Assembly (NCBI RefSeq): GCF_026013365.1 | Contig: NZ_JAPDOE010000005.1 | Coordinates: 124,001-188,000 of the forward strand | Origin: Paenibacillus sp. LS1 | GTDB lineage: Bacteria; Bacillota; Bacilli; Paenibacillales; Paenibacillaceae | DNA length: 64,000 nucleotides | Direction of reading: 5' to 3' | Shown here: piece after piece, positions 16,992 through 25,825 of the stretch | Position numbering within the stretch: position 1 is the stretch's first letter | How the letters are laid out: every line of letters begins with the position of its first letter | Notes under the pieces: generated by a model | What the model was told of the DNA's origin: nothing | The model's input: only the letters and a program-made list of their open reading frames with translations | Database searches by the model: none | Made by a program: the position numbers and the translations under genes

Positions 16992-17086
16992 AGCACTCTT
17001 TGATTGATAACTCCGAAATGAATGGGTAGACCGTAGATATTGAATGGAAAATTAGTATAGAATGGATAAATAAAGGAGTTGATTTT

Positions 17087-17425
17087 ATGAGTAGAATAAG
17101 AATGATGTTTACTAATAGTTTTGAAAATGAGACATATAGGTGTAGGGAGTGTGACAAGGACTTGGAAGACACAGAGGTCACAGACAGATGGACATGTGTT
17201 CATTGTGAGCAACGAGTTATTATTGATGCTCCAATACTGGATCAAGAGATCGTTCGGAAGTTCCCAGACGAGGTTACAACTCAAGATATCTTTTTGAAGC
17301 AAGACCACCAGTCTCACTTAATCCATGATATTAAACAAAATAAAAGTGGTGGTTACGATTATGTTCTTAAAGGATTTGGTACTCATAAACAAGACAAAAA
17401 CAAATTTGCCCACATACTATATTGA
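17087..17425 (+). CDS. Zinc-ribbon protein, 112 aa
   Basis: This rightward gene starts at ATG 17087 after AAAGGAGTTGATTTT. Residues 17-45 hold CRECDKDL and TCVHCEQRVIIDA, a CxxC...CxxC ribbon like that in the gene at 13027-13725. The rest is polar. It is divergent from the membrane protein operon; the shared intergenic region holds the CATTACTCGATT promoter on the other strand. Function unknown. Confidence 0.6.
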   Translation: MSRIRMMFTNSFENETYRCRECDKDLEDTEVTDRWTCVHCEQRVIIDAPILDQEIVRKFPDEVTTQDIFLKQDHQSHLIHDIKQNKSGGYDYVLKGFGTHKQDKNKFAHILY

Positions 17426-17585
17426 TAAAGTAGAATCTGAGAGTGATAAGAAGGTGGAGTAACATTAATGATCTGAATGAGGTTAATCTGCTTTAATTTA
17501 CCTTTCAGTCTGGTCAAGGCAGATCCTGAGGGATACTTTTCTTGAAACTACAAACTACTTTAGAACTGTAATCTATAAAATGAAA

Positions 17586-17629
17586 AAGGCTAGAGACAAC
17601 ATGCTTTATCACATGATGTTCCTAGCCTT
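17586..17629 (-). terminator. Terminator of the recombinase gene
   Basis: AAGGCTAG pairs with CTAGCCTT, extended inside by CATCATG/CATGTTG-like pairing, and is followed leftward by TTTTCATT. The rest of the gap 17425-17656 holds nothing else I can identify. Confidence 0.75.
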
Positions 17630-17655
17630 AAATACAAATTGTCTTCCAGAATTGG

Positions 17656-18633
17656 TTAGAGTCCTAAATCATTAGCAGCATTCTCCATAAATAACGTGGC
17701 ATTGACTATATATCTCCGAAGCATCGCGTCTGATTTATGTCGCGTTTGCTCTTTAATGGACCGTTCACTACTCCCTCTCATTGCAGCAGTGGTAGCGAAT
17801 CCCTTCCTAAGGCTGTGCCCAGCGTACATGGCTGGATCGAGGCCTACAGCTTCTACATAACGTTTGACGATCAAAGCGACTGATTTATCAGAGAGCCTCT
17901 TCTCTGATAAATGGCCAATTTTGTTTATGGCTCTAAAGACCGGCCCAGACTCAATACTAGATACATTAAGCCAATTCTGTATTGCTAACACGGGACACGT
18001 ATCTTGACTTTGACCGTAAGGGATAGCAACAAACTCACCTTTACCTTCCTGGTCCGTTTTTGAGTACTTTATTCGTACAGTGTATCCTTGCTTACTTAAT
18101 CTAAAATCAGAAACATCTAAGTTAACAAGTTCACTTCTACGGAAAGCCCCAACAAAACCGATTAGGAGCAAGGCCTTATCTCGGCTTCCCTTCATATTGG
18201 CAGGGGCTAATTTCAGCATTTCGAGCAACGTTTCGATAAGAATTGGTTGTTTCCCTTCTTGATAGGTCCCAATTTCTTTTTTTATACCTGACCAAACTTC
18301 CTTTATTAATTTTGTTGATGGCGTATCGAAATTCTTCGCATAATGAGCCTGAGCAATTGAACTCATTCTGCGCTGAATCGTACTTGCTTTTAAACCATCC
18401 AGAACCATACTCGAAAGATACAAAGCATAGGTTTCATTAGTTGTCGGCATATATGGAAGTTCATACCTTGTACACCAATCTACAAAATGAGACCAGTCCG
18501 ATTGATAGGATTTACGGGTTGATGTAGATTTTGACTTTTCTATGAATGCAGTAGACATCTTCAATAGGATCTCTAGCGTACTCTCGGCATTCTCTAAATT
18601 AGTCTCAGAACGTGGTATTATATCTCTTTTCAT
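17656..18633 (-). CDS. Tyrosine recombinase (Xer/integrase family)
   Basis: The 325-residue protein has a SAM-like N-terminal DNA-binding domain (about 25-120) and a full catalytic domain. Catalytic residues can be placed: R165 or R166 in GAFRRSEL, K192 in KYSKTDQ, H273 and R276 in GHSLRKGF, H299 in TRHKSD, and the nucleophile Y308 in RRYI. It cuts and rejoins DNA at specific sites. Size and layout fit phage- or plasmid-type resolvases and integrases. No attachment site was recognised nearby. It may resolve multimers of the element, possibly with the topoisomerase III-FtsK protein, or insert it. The gene at 18683 lies 50 bases upstream. Confidence 0.85.
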   Translation of the reverse strand: MKRDIIPRSETNLENAESTLEILLKMSTAFIEKSKSTSTRKSYQSDWSHFVDWCTRYELPYMPTTNETYALYLSSMVLDGLKASTIQRRMSSIAQAHYAKNFDTPSTKLIKEVWSGIKKEIGTYQEGKQPILIETLLEMLKLAPANMKGSRDKALLLIGFVGAFRRSELVNLDVSDFRLSKQGYTVRIKYSKTDQEGKGEFVAIPYGQSQDTCPVLAIQNWLNVSSIESGPVFRAINKIGHLSEKRLSDKSVALIVKRYVEAVGLDPAMYAGHSLRKGFATTAAMRGSSERSIKEQTRHKSDAMLRRYIVNATLFMENAANDLGL

Positions 18634-18682
18634 AAAACCTCCTACTTCTTTCCAACTCGGTTTACATAATAATTAATAAGTT

Positions 18683-19099
18683 TCAAATTTTAATGCCATG
18701 ATTTCTGAGGAACTCTCGCTTAATATCTATAGTGACATCGTTCCTACAGCTGTTGGATTGTCCAAGCCTAGATCCGAACGTACCGAACGTTGTTCCAGGA
18801 GAAGTATAGGAAGTATTACTATTATTCTGGGCTAAGCTATAATCGAATTTCCATTCATTTTGTTCCAATCTATAGATCATTTTTAAGAAAGCAGTTGCTG
18901 AAAGATATTCCAGTTCATCAACAAGCTGAAGATAATTATCAGCAGCCTCTTTGCTTATGTTCTCAGCTATGCCTCGATAAATTTTATCTAAGATCTTGCT
19001 GTTCAGATCAGATAATGTTGCTGGACGGCCAGAATAATATGAGGGTTCCGGATCGACTCCGGATAATGTGAGTATTTCTTTTATTGCCAATTTGTTCAT
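18683..19099 (-). CDS. Hypothetical protein, 138 aa
   Basis: The ATG at 19099 follows AAAGGTGAAAATT; a longer frame upstream lacks a ribosome site and overlaps the neighbouring gene. The first 90 residues are helical, the C-terminal third is rich in Ser, Asn, Gly and Thr (SNTSYTSPGTTFGTFG). It follows the PD-(D/E)XK gene and is probably in the same unit; the pair could be a two-gene defence module. No family recognised. Confidence 0.5.
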   Translation of the reverse strand: MNKLAIKEILTLSGVDPEPSYYSGRPATLSDLNSKILDKIYRGIAENISKEAADNYLQLVDELEYLSATAFLKMIYRLEQNEWKFDYSLAQNNSNTSYTSPGTTFGTFGSRLGQSNSCRNDVTIDIKREFLRNHGIKI

Positions 19100-19133
19100 A
19101 ATTTTCACCTTTTCGTAGTTATAGTCGAAGAAT

Positions 19134-20741
19134 TTATTGTGTTTTATCTCTATATAAATGGTCCCTACAGCGGTTGACCTCATTTCTGAGTTTTTCCGTA
19201 AGATACTCCATACGTCTAGGACGAAGACTGCTATCAATCAGAAAGTTTTTAAATGGCACATTAGGTGCAAGTTTTGTCTTGTTGTCTAGATAGTGAGAAA
19301 GAGGTTTGGAGCTTTTTCTTGATATCAATTGCATTAACATTTCGTATTCTTCTATATCCAAGTGAAAACGACCCTTAATAGGTAAATTGAATTTCGGCAT
19401 ACTTTCACTTATTTTCTTTTCAAACGGATTTAGTGTAGGAAAGTGCCCCCAGGTAACTGACAGTAGGTATATTTGGTTTACACCTTCAATAGAAGGATGC
19501 TCGATGGATGAAAGCTGCTCCAAACGTTTATTCAACTGTATTATAGGTTCAATCGTCATACGTTGAATATCCTTATCGATCGTGTTCTTAGCACCAAACA
19601 TTGAATCCATTCTTAAACGATGGGCTTTTGCCTCCACAGCAAACAAAGTGTCCCCTAATCTGATTAATACATCAGGAGACCTTTTCTCTCCCTTATGTTT
19701 AGCTTTAAACTTGAACTCCTTTATTATTTGATAATTTAGCCCGTTCTTTTTCTTAACAGCTTCCATTGTTATGGTTTCGATATATTTTTCAAACACTTTT
19801 CCATAAAAACTAAGTACTTGAGTACTATCACTCGGGAATGCGTCCCTAATTTTAAAGTACAACTGGTCAAAAATTGCATCATCGAGTAGTTTAGTGCTGA
19901 CAGGACAATAGGTACCTGTATCCAATAGCAATAAAGGTTTTCGTCTGAAGAGTTTATAATTCCATGGTTCATTCAATGAGGAAGTAGCCCATTTTTCTCC
20001 TTCACTCAGATTAAATGAGAGTTCGTGTACTATTGTCTTGGCAACATCAGATAAATTAGTGCTGTCAAAAGCGTTTAGACTCCTCATCCAGTTAACACTA
20101 ATTTCATTTTTAGTCCTGAATTCCATAATGAGTCCAACTATAACACTGAAGTAATCTTGTAACGTGTATCCATACCGCTCCACAAATTTTTCTGACAAGT
20201 CCATATAATCCTTTTTTTCGAAAAGCAAAGGGTTGCTAGCTATTTCAGTGAACATTAATGAAGCTCGTGCGATGTCAGACCCTAAGTCACTAAAAGTATT
20301 AAAGGTTGAATTAGAAAACAACGAATAAATGACAGTTTCCTTAGTAACATCACTATCTAGATAGTCTGACAGCAAGATGCATAAAAGAATTATCTGGTTC
20401 ACACCGACAGAAACGTCCTCAGGTTGTGACATACTCTTCTGATTCCCATAAGCTAGTAACCACTTCCATAGAAAGAACAATCCTTGTTCAGAATATAGTT
20501 CTTTATCTCCAAAAGAGTTCAGTATATCCATGCTCCCAATATGTTGATTAAATCTTCGAAACATATCTGTACATTCCTTCTTGAGTTCTCCATTTGAAGA
20601 GGTGATTTGCGATAAGATACTTAGTACCCCACCAAGGTTTAATGATTTAATTTTGGCTATTATGTCTTCAACCTGCGCTTTTTCTCCATTAATTTCTGAG
20701 AAAACTGCGTACGTGTGAATATGTTTTCCTGGATTAATCAC
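19134..20741 (-). CDS. Large protein with PD-(D/E)XK nuclease motif
   Basis: GTG at 20741 follows GGGGAG. The 535-residue product is mostly helical for 300 residues, then has the core motif SPDVLIRLGDTLFAVEAKAHR, i.e. D357 followed by E370-x-K372, with an acidic helix before it (FEKYIETI). This is the catalytic site of restriction-type nucleases. The C-terminal part has no recognised domain. The family is known for DNA cleavage in restriction, repair or abortive infection. With the 138-residue gene it is a candidate defence pair; direct evidence is lacking. Confidence 0.6.
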   Translation of the reverse strand: MINPGKHIHTYAVFSEINGEKAQVEDIIAKIKSLNLGGVLSILSQITSSNGELKKECTDMFRRFNQHIGSMDILNSFGDKELYSEQGLFFLWKWLLAYGNQKSMSQPEDVSVGVNQIILLCILLSDYLDSDVTKETVIYSLFSNSTFNTFSDLGSDIARASLMFTEIASNPLLFEKKDYMDLSEKFVERYGYTLQDYFSVIVGLIMEFRTKNEISVNWMRSLNAFDSTNLSDVAKTIVHELSFNLSEGEKWATSSLNEPWNYKLFRRKPLLLLDTGTYCPVSTKLLDDAIFDQLYFKIRDAFPSDSTQVLSFYGKVFEKYIETITMEAVKKKNGLNYQIIKEFKFKAKHKGEKRSPDVLIRLGDTLFAVEAKAHRLRMDSMFGAKNTIDKDIQRMTIEPIIQLNKRLEQLSSIEHPSIEGVNQIYLLSVTWGHFPTLNPFEKKISESMPKFNLPIKGRFHLDIEEYEMLMQLISRKSSKPLSHYLDNKTKLAPNVPFKNFLIDSSLRPRRMEYLTEKLRNEVNRCRDHLYRDKTQ

Positions 20742-20983
20742 TTGTAAAAGCTCCCCTCAATTTAAGGCTTATGTATTGTTAGACCCTCCCGCGATAATCT
20801 TCTCTAATGTGTTGAATAGTTACGGAGCTACCAAAAATACTTGCGTTGTCATAATTAGTGAGAACAATAGCAATCGATTTGAGATAGCTAATTTCCACAA
20901 TTACTGACAAAAAAACGTTTTGTAAGTTTATGCTTATTTTGTACAGTTACAGTCTAGCCAAAGCCTTAACTACTTTTATCGCT

Positions 20984-21035
20984 AATTATGAAAAAGTTTT
21001 CTCATAAATTATGAAAACATTATCACTAATTATGA
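20984..21035 (+). repeat. Three iteron-like AATTATGA repeats
   Basis: Direct copies of AATTATGA begin at 20984, 21007 and 21028, about two helical turns apart, most followed by AAAA or CAAC. A fourth copy lies inverted at 20849-20861. Confidence 0.6.
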
Positions 21036-21083
21036 CAACACCGCCCTCCCTCCCTCTTTTTTCTACATATGTCCTAAGATATT

Positions 21084-21112
21084 GGTTCCGATAATTATAT
21101 CTTATCGGAACC
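21084..21112. repeat. Perfect inverted repeat GGTTCCGATAA
   Basis: GGTTCCGATAA (21084-21094) and TTATCGGAACC (21102-21112) flank a 7-base centre. There is no T-run beside it, so an operator or origin element is more likely than a terminator. Confidence 0.7.
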
Positions 21113-21185
21113 TATTTTGATAACCCTATTCTACCACGTGAATATCACTCATACCTAGTATTTTCCTTCTCATATTTATGATATA

Positions 21186-21247
21186 GTTAACTCATTATAT
21201 TATGTTAACAAGTTAACAAGCTTTAAAATAGGGTTATTTATGTTAAC
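21186..21247. promoter_or_regulatory. Four GTTAAC sites before the RHH gene
   Basis: GTTAAC, itself a palindrome, occurs at 21186, 21204, 21212 and 21242. The last is 21 bases from the gene start. Short repeated sites like this are typical targets of ribbon-helix-helix proteins, so autoregulation by the gene product is plausible. Confidence 0.5.
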
Positions 21248-21268
21248 ATTATAACGGAGGAGATCATT

Positions 21269-22153
21269 TTGGATAAAGAGGAAAAAATAAAGGGATTCAG
21301 AATTGAAGAAGAGCTTTATAAGGAAGTTAATAAGGTTATCAAGGTTTCAGGCCTCAAAGACGGTGAGTGGTTGAAGTCTGTAATGAATTTAAGTGTACTT
21401 CATGACATAAAAGCCAATGATCCGTCCATAGAAAATGACCTAGATGAGTTAGTAAAGGTATTTAATCGGGCCTATCACATTGTTATTCGACAGCATCAAA
21501 GAGCAGCTGATCGGATTGATGAGGTAAAAGATAAGAACCAGGATGATACAAAAAAGCTTGAGGATGAATTAAAAACTTTAAGAGAAGAATTAGCCGAGCA
21601 AAAGAAGGTGACCAAGAAACAGTCCGATGAACTTGATGAAATACGGCTGAAAAACCAAGAATTAACTGAACGTATTAGCCACTTTGATCAAGTAACCATT
21701 TCGAACGCTGAAAACATTCAGCTTAAAAATGAGAAGATTGAAAATTTAGAGACGAGGGTTCAATTGCTTATCGCTTCAGAGAACGAATTATCATTACTAA
21801 AAGAAGAAGTAACTGTCTTAGTCGCTAAGCATGCTAATGATATGGCATCCTCTAAAGAGGTAGAGAGCGCTCTACGAGGTGATGTGGAGAAGATGTCTCA
21901 GGAGATAAGCAAACTGAGTTCAGAGAGTATAAGAGAGCTGCAGAGGAAGGATGAGGATCATCAAAAAGAACTGATGATGCTAGAGAAAGAGATAATGATT
22001 AAGATGAGGGATGAACTACTCACTGAGAAGAATCTGTGGCATGAAAAGACCAATAAAGCTATTGAAGAGTTGAATCAAAAGCATAACAATGCTATAAAAG
22101 AGCTAGTGCAGAGTTTTTCCAAAGGAAGAAAAAATGAAGATGAATTGAATTAA
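21269..22153 (+). CDS. RHH-like DNA-binding protein with long coiled coil
   Basis: TTG at 21269 follows GGAGGAGATCATT. Residues 8-45 (FRIEEELYKEVNKVI and SGLKDGEWLKSVM) resemble a ribbon-helix-helix domain. Residues about 85-280 form a nearly unbroken coiled coil rich in Glu, Lys and Leu. Plasmid proteins that join a small DNA-binding head to a coiled coil (KfrA-like, or partition adaptors) take part in segregation and repress their own promoter. The repeat array upstream fits this. No ParA-type ATPase gene lies beside it in the window. Confidence 0.6.
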   Translation: MDKEEKIKGFRIEEELYKEVNKVIKVSGLKDGEWLKSVMNLSVLHDIKANDPSIENDLDELVKVFNRAYHIVIRQHQRAADRIDEVKDKNQDDTKKLEDELKTLREELAEQKKVTKKQSDELDEIRLKNQELTERISHFDQVTISNAENIQLKNEKIENLETRVQLLIASENELSLLKEEVTVLVAKHANDMASSKEVESALRGDVEKMSQEISKLSSESIRELQRKDEDHQKELMMLEKEIMIKMRDELLTEKNLWHEKTNKAIEELNQKHNNAIKELVQSFSKGRKNEDELN

Positions 22154-22171
22154 AATGTACTCCTATACAGG

Positions 22172-22212
22172 AATAAGAAAAAACCCACCAAAAAGGCGGG
22201 TTTTTTCTTATT
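22172..22212. terminator. Bidirectional terminator
   Basis: AATAAGAAAAAACCC pairs with GGGTTTTTTCTTATT, 15-base arms with an 11-base loop. It separates the rightward RHH gene from the leftward genes beyond. Confidence 0.9.
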
Positions 22213-22295
22213 GACGAATTAGAGATATGCGGTGTAGAAAATAACTTTCTCCTGTGCATTCTCCCACTCATACTCCTCTGCTTCTAAGTAGAATT

Positions 22296-22400
22296 CTATT
22301 TAGAACGATCAAAAATTAGTCTGAAGAAAAATGCCAAAAACATAACTAAACCTATTCCAGCAATAACCCATAGTATGATTTCAAGGTCATCTTTCCCCAC
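22296..22400 (-). CDS. Single-span microprotein, 34 aa
   Basis: GTG at 22400 lies 9 bases after GGGAG. The product has a short acidic head (VGKDDLEI), one span (about 8-25, ILWVIAGIGLVMFLAFFF) and a basic tail (RLIFDRSK), so the C-terminus should face the cytoplasm. It is one of three similar-sized single-span microproteins in the window (others at 30240-30344 and 30380-30490). Confidence 0.55.
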   Translation of the reverse strand: MGKDDLEIILWVIAGIGLVMFLAFFFRLIFDRSK

Positions 22401-22436
22401 AACTATAGCTCCCTTTTTTATCAATTTAGATCAATA

Positions 22437-22730
22437 TTAGTGATAATAATTCTTGGTAATAGGAGTGTTGTCCACCATTTGTATTTCTTCGGATTTTCGT
22501 GTTTTTCTTTTAATCGAAACCCTTTCTTCTAACTCTTCGAGATACTCATCAATAGTGCCTCCGTCATGTTCAACACCAGCGATAAGTAACGCAGCTAATA
22601 GTTCTTCTTTCTCTACGTGAGTAAGCGATTGAATAAATTGAAATGCCTTATTTTGATCTTCATGAAATTTTTCTTCTCGAATCTCTTTGTTTATCTGGAC
22701 AATTTGACGGAATAAATTCTTAATCCCCAT
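22437..22730 (-). CDS. Hypothetical helical protein, 97 aa
   Basis: It is soluble, highly charged and predicted helical (IVQINKEIREEKFHEDQ, then EEYLEELEERVSIKRK). The ATG at 22730 has an AAGGGG-like site upstream. The single-span microprotein gene follows by 37 bases and may share the transcript. The gap 22731-22914 shows nothing beyond a probable promoter. Function unknown. Confidence 0.55.
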   Translation of the reverse strand: MGIKNLFRQIVQINKEIREEKFHEDQNKAFQFIQSLTHVEKEELLAALLIAGVEHDGGTIDEYLEELEERVSIKRKTRKSEEIQMVDNTPITKNYYH

Positions 22731-22914
22731 GATCTAACCCCTTCTTCTTTATCGATAGCCAGCAAGTTTTAAATTTCTAAGCAAAATACGTTACATTACT
22801 AAACAGAGTGTTATTCCTCTAGTGTTTACCGGATGCTAGGGTATGTATAGGGACCGGCATTAATTACAGACGGTTAACCCCATAAGAGCAGTTTCTTGAA
22901 GAATAGATAAACGT

Positions 22915-23205
22915 TCAATTATCATCAAAAAGATCTTTTGATTTATAGGTTGTAACCTCTATTAATTGATTATATTTTTTGTAACGCGTCACAAGATGCT
23001 TATCATCGTTTTTTCTGTATATTTGGTGCATCTCATTTAATTCAAGCTCAACATCATCCCCGCGTCTGATTATAATTTTCATCGTTCGAATCGGGTTTTT
23101 GTGATAAGAGGCGATGGCTAAAAATGCAACTAATGCTGAGAAGAATAATCCTATAGTCAATCCTGCAACCAACATCACAAACTCGGAGTTTATTTGCTCA
23201 TTCAT
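22915..23205 (-). CDS. Single-span membrane protein, 96 aa
   Basis: Residues 9-33 form one span (VMLVAGLTIGLFFSALVAFLAI); the remaining 60 residues are basic, hydrophilic and probably cytoplasmic (MKIIIRRGDDVELELNE). GGAAAG precedes the ATG. No family recognised. Confidence 0.55.
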   Translation of the reverse strand: MNEQINSEFVMLVAGLTIGLFFSALVAFLAIASYHKNPIRTMKIIIRRGDDVELELNEMHQIYRKNDDKHLVTRYKKYNQLIEVTTYKSKDLFDDN

Positions 23206-23221
23206 ATAAACACTTTCCTTT

Positions 23222-23396
23222 CTACCTACTTGATGGATGGCGCAACAAAGGCCGTATGTCAGGCTCCCGTACTGGGATGCTTTCCTTTTTTAAAGCATCA
23301 ATGAAGAACGGCTCAAGCGACTTCTTTTTCCCGCTTCGCAAATAGAACAGTTCTTGTTCTTTCTAGATTCATGTATAGGCAATTTTGAAATTCCAT
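23222..23396 (-). pseudogene. Small gene with frameshift
   Basis: From ATG 23396 (GGAGTG upstream) the frame reads MEFQNCLYMNLE and then runs out after 27 residues. The next frame continues with a coherent stretch, KEQELFYLRSGKKKSLEP and then ESIPVREPDIRPLL, to a stop at 23222. Joined, they make a protein of about 58 residues. I read this as a single-gene frameshift. The 250 bases that follow (23420-23669) hold only a weak open frame that I do not call. Confidence 0.45.
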
Positions 23397-23668
23397 TATC
23401 GATTCACTCCTATCCAATAAGTAGATTGATAACGATCATTCACTTAGTAACTATGAAATATAAATTCTACTAAAGACAATAGTCCAGCATTAGTGAATAT
23501 AACAAAATCTGAACGAGTGGTAAAATTTCATTTTGTTTTGTATCCAAGATACTCGTAAGTGATTTGCTTGTGTGAGTCCATACTGGTGACAATGCTGAAA
23601 TCTCACTCCAGGTATGACACCAATTTTTTCTTTCTAAAAGGAGAGTATTATTGTGCGTTATTTCCTTT

Positions 23669-24046
23669 TTATGAATGATGAACCTTGGCCTTAAGCTTTG
23701 CCAGATTAAATATAAACTGATGAATAATTTCATTCACTAGAGAGTCATTTAAAAGATCAACATCATAATCAGCCTCAGCATTCCTAATATGCTTAATTAT
23801 GTTGCTAGCCATAATGGAGGATTCTTTAGAAGTTCGGCTCTCATCAAAGGATTTACCCGTGATGAGCCAATCAATGGAAACTTCAAAGTATGCAGCTAAT
23901 AATGCGATTGTATTAAGGTCGGGTTCTCTTTTGTTTGTTTCATACATTCCAAGAGTAGACTTACCTATCTTTAAACTCTTTGCCAGTTCATCTTGGGTCA
24001 TATTTTTAGTATTTCTCAAAGTGGCCAATCTTTCTCCTAATGTCAT
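23669..24046 (-). CDS. XRE-family repressor-like regulator
   Basis: The N-terminal 66 residues are a classical Cro/C1 HTH: LGERLATLRNTKNMTQDELAKSL, then STLGMYETNKREPDLNTI, ending FEVSIDWLITG. The C-terminal 60 residues are acidic and helical, probably for dimerisation. AGAGGAGAATCAA precedes the ATG. It is likely a phage-type or plasmid-type repressor; no target operator was identified. Confidence 0.8.
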   Translation of the reverse strand: MTLGERLATLRNTKNMTQDELAKSLKIGKSTLGMYETNKREPDLNTIALLAAYFEVSIDWLITGKSFDESRTSKESSIMASNIIKHIRNAEADYDVDLLNDSLVNEIIHQFIFNLAKLKAKVHHS

Positions 24047-24252
24047 TTGATTCTCCTCTGATGAAATATTGTGGTCCCATTCTGTTTTTAAGAGATTGAG
24101 GTGCAGGATCTGTTCTGGTAGAGAAAGTTCTACGAGAGGTTATAAAAACAGCTCAAACGGAGCAGCAGCAAAGACGCTACTGCCCCAATTTATTTGTTCT
24201 GATGTATTTCGAAAAAAAATCAGGTTTCAGGTGAACCCAAACAGACCTTATT

Positions 24253-24486
24253 CTAAAATTGAACAGGAATGATTTCCTTATTTCGTCTTTTACCTTCACA
24301 GGCAACTTTACGAATTATTTCCCATAGTTCATAGTTAGTAAGTTCTTGATAGGCATCTATCACTTCCTCCGGAACAGTTTCAAAACCTTCATTAATTTCA
24401 TGTAATCGGTCAATAAACGACTGTTTCACTGTGAATGGTGTCTCGGTCATAAGATAGTCTAATACGATTTTTGTATGATTGGCCAT
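24253..24486 (-). CDS. Hypothetical protein, 77 aa
   Basis: ATG at 24486 follows GGAGGGCGAGAAT. The protein is soluble, acidic and helical (LDYLMTETPFTVKQSFIDRL), ending in a basic KRRNKE stretch. It lies in a run of phage-like small genes. No family recognised. Confidence 0.55.
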   Translation of the reverse strand: MANHTKIVLDYLMTETPFTVKQSFIDRLHEINEGFETVPEEVIDAYQELTNYELWEIIRKVACEGKRRNKEIIPVQF

Positions 24487-24522
24487 ATTCTCGCCCTCCC
24501 TCCAAGGTTGAATTGATCATAT

Positions 24523-24894
24523 TCAAATGTTATAAAAGTCCAAACCTTCAATTGTTTGAGATTGCTCAAGATAGTATGCATTCTCTATTAAATTAAATCT
24601 GGTGTATACATATGCACCTGCAGTTCCTTGTTGGAAACCATTAAAATCAGCAGATACATATATCTTACATGTGATAAAGCCACCAATCATTTTACCAGTT
24701 TCGTTCTTCAAAGGACTTTCAGTAATGACCGTGTAATCATCTCCGAATACCAAATCCAAAATATACTTAAGTTCTTTTAAGTTTCTTCTTCCTTTGTAAT
24801 ATACACGTTCACCGATCTCATTCTCTCTGAACTTATCTGAATTAAAGTAATTTCTAAGGTTTTGTTTCTTTTCTTCATATTCCCTTGAATTCAT
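24523..24894 (-). CDS. Hypothetical protein, 123 aa
   Basis: The ATG at 24894 is chosen for GGAGGTAGTT just before it. The product is soluble, charged at the N-terminus (MNSREYEEKKQNLRNYF) and sheet-rich later (GGFITCKIYVSADFNG). It lies 25 bases after the SprT-like gene and is probably co-transcribed. Function unknown. Confidence 0.55.
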   Translation of the reverse strand: MNSREYEEKKQNLRNYFNSDKFRENEIGERVYYKGRRNLKELKYILDLVFGDDYTVITESPLKNETGKMIGGFITCKIYVSADFNGFQQGTAGAYVYTRFNLIENAYYLEQSQTIEGLDFYNI

Positions 24895-24919
24895 AACTAC
24901 CTCCAAAGATTGATTTTGT

Positions 24920-25654
24920 TTAATGTTCTTCGGCAGCGGCTTCAACTGATTCATCATTGTTCAATTTCAAATCTATCTCGTTGTAATCCATGTTTAATTG
25001 ATGACTAAGAACTTCTGCAATGTCATCTCGATCACCAATTTCACCACTCCAGTGAGTACCTCGCTTGCTTACTCTTATTGCGATTTGTGCGATTGGCTCC
25101 ATTTTATATCCGTACCACTCACACATCTTATCTGCAATATCACCAGGATAAATTGTAATATCATCTTCTCTGTTATTGTGAACACGAATTAAGGTGTTTG
25201 CTAAATCTTGTTTAAAATCATCAACGTTTTTCCGATGATGCTTCAGCCGTGCAGTAATTACACCATCCTCATTTTCTTCAACAATCTCAAAACGCTCATC
25301 CTTCTTTCGCTTCCACGCTTTTTTTGCAGCCAACACAGATTGTTCATCAGGATTATGTTTTCTACCTAATCCAACTCGAATCAGTTCCCTGGCGAACCGC
25401 TCATCTGAATCACTAAACTTTTCTCCAATTATATGTAGATACCAATGCACTAACTCATGTAACAATGTACTCTTAATAGCCTTTTCACTTCTTCTAGCAT
25501 TCACATGACTATTGAATGCGATTGTTTCAATGTCACTGCAGTAGTATCCAACATAATTATCCCAATCTAGACTGTCACGGTCTAAATCGATTACGATCGC
25601 AGGAATGTGATCCAATGCCTTCTCACAAGGATTTTTGCATGATTGTTTAGCCAA
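24920..25654 (-). CDS. SprT-like zinc metallopeptidase
   Basis: Residues 62-75 hold the zinc-protease motif LLHELVHWYLH (HExxH, H66 to H70), preceded by a sheet-rich domain, and followed by a helix with ERFARELIRVG as in SprT-like proteins. The C-terminal half (about 130-244) is charged and unknown. The start is uncertain. The TTG at 25654 has no good ribosome site, while an ATG 21 bases upstream in another frame has a perfect GGAGGAGCAATAAC but runs into a stop after 27 codons; a frameshift near the 5' end is possible. SprT-type proteases act on DNA-protein crosslinks; phage copies are of unknown role. Confidence 0.7.
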   Translation of the reverse strand: MAKQSCKNPCEKALDHIPAIVIDLDRDSLDWDNYVGYYCSDIETIAFNSHVNARRSEKAIKSTLLHELVHWYLHIIGEKFSDSDERFARELIRVGLGRKHNPDEQSVLAAKKAWKRKKDERFEIVEENEDGVITARLKHHRKNVDDFKQDLANTLIRVHNNREDDITIYPGDIADKMCEWYGYKMEPIAQIAIRVSKRGTHWSGEIGDRDDIAEVLSHQLNMDYNEIDLKLNNDESVEAAAEEH

Positions 25655-25825
25655 TCGATTGTTACATTTGGCATGTTATTGCTCCTCCTCATCTTCAATT
25701 TAAGAAATCAGTGATCTCGTTATGATAAGCATGGCATAACGAAAGTAAAATCACTAATTTTGAAAGGTTTTTCTGTCGTGAGGGGAGAAGAACGGTTGCT
25801 GAAATTGTATTACGACAAACTACAA

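Larger units (their letters stand above)
20849..21247. other. Candidate origin or partition site with iterons
   Basis: The 527-base gap before the RHH/coiled-coil gene is very AT-rich and repeat-dense. AATTATGA occurs at 20984, 21007 and 21028, at 21-23-base steps, with the same word on the other strand at 20849-20861 (TCATAATTAGTGA). A perfect dyad (11-base arms) is at 21084-21112, and GTTAAC occurs four times at 21186, 21204, 21212 and 21242. ATAACCCTATT and AATAGGGTTAT form a further inverted pair (about 21120 and 21227). Such arrays are typical of plasmid replication origins, centromeres or partition operators. No Rep protein gene is recognised next to it, so the role is inferred. Confidence 0.45.

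Noticed and set aside
23470..23733. Leftward 87-residue frame after the XRE gene
   Set aside because: No start with a ribosome site outside the XRE gene and no recognisable features.
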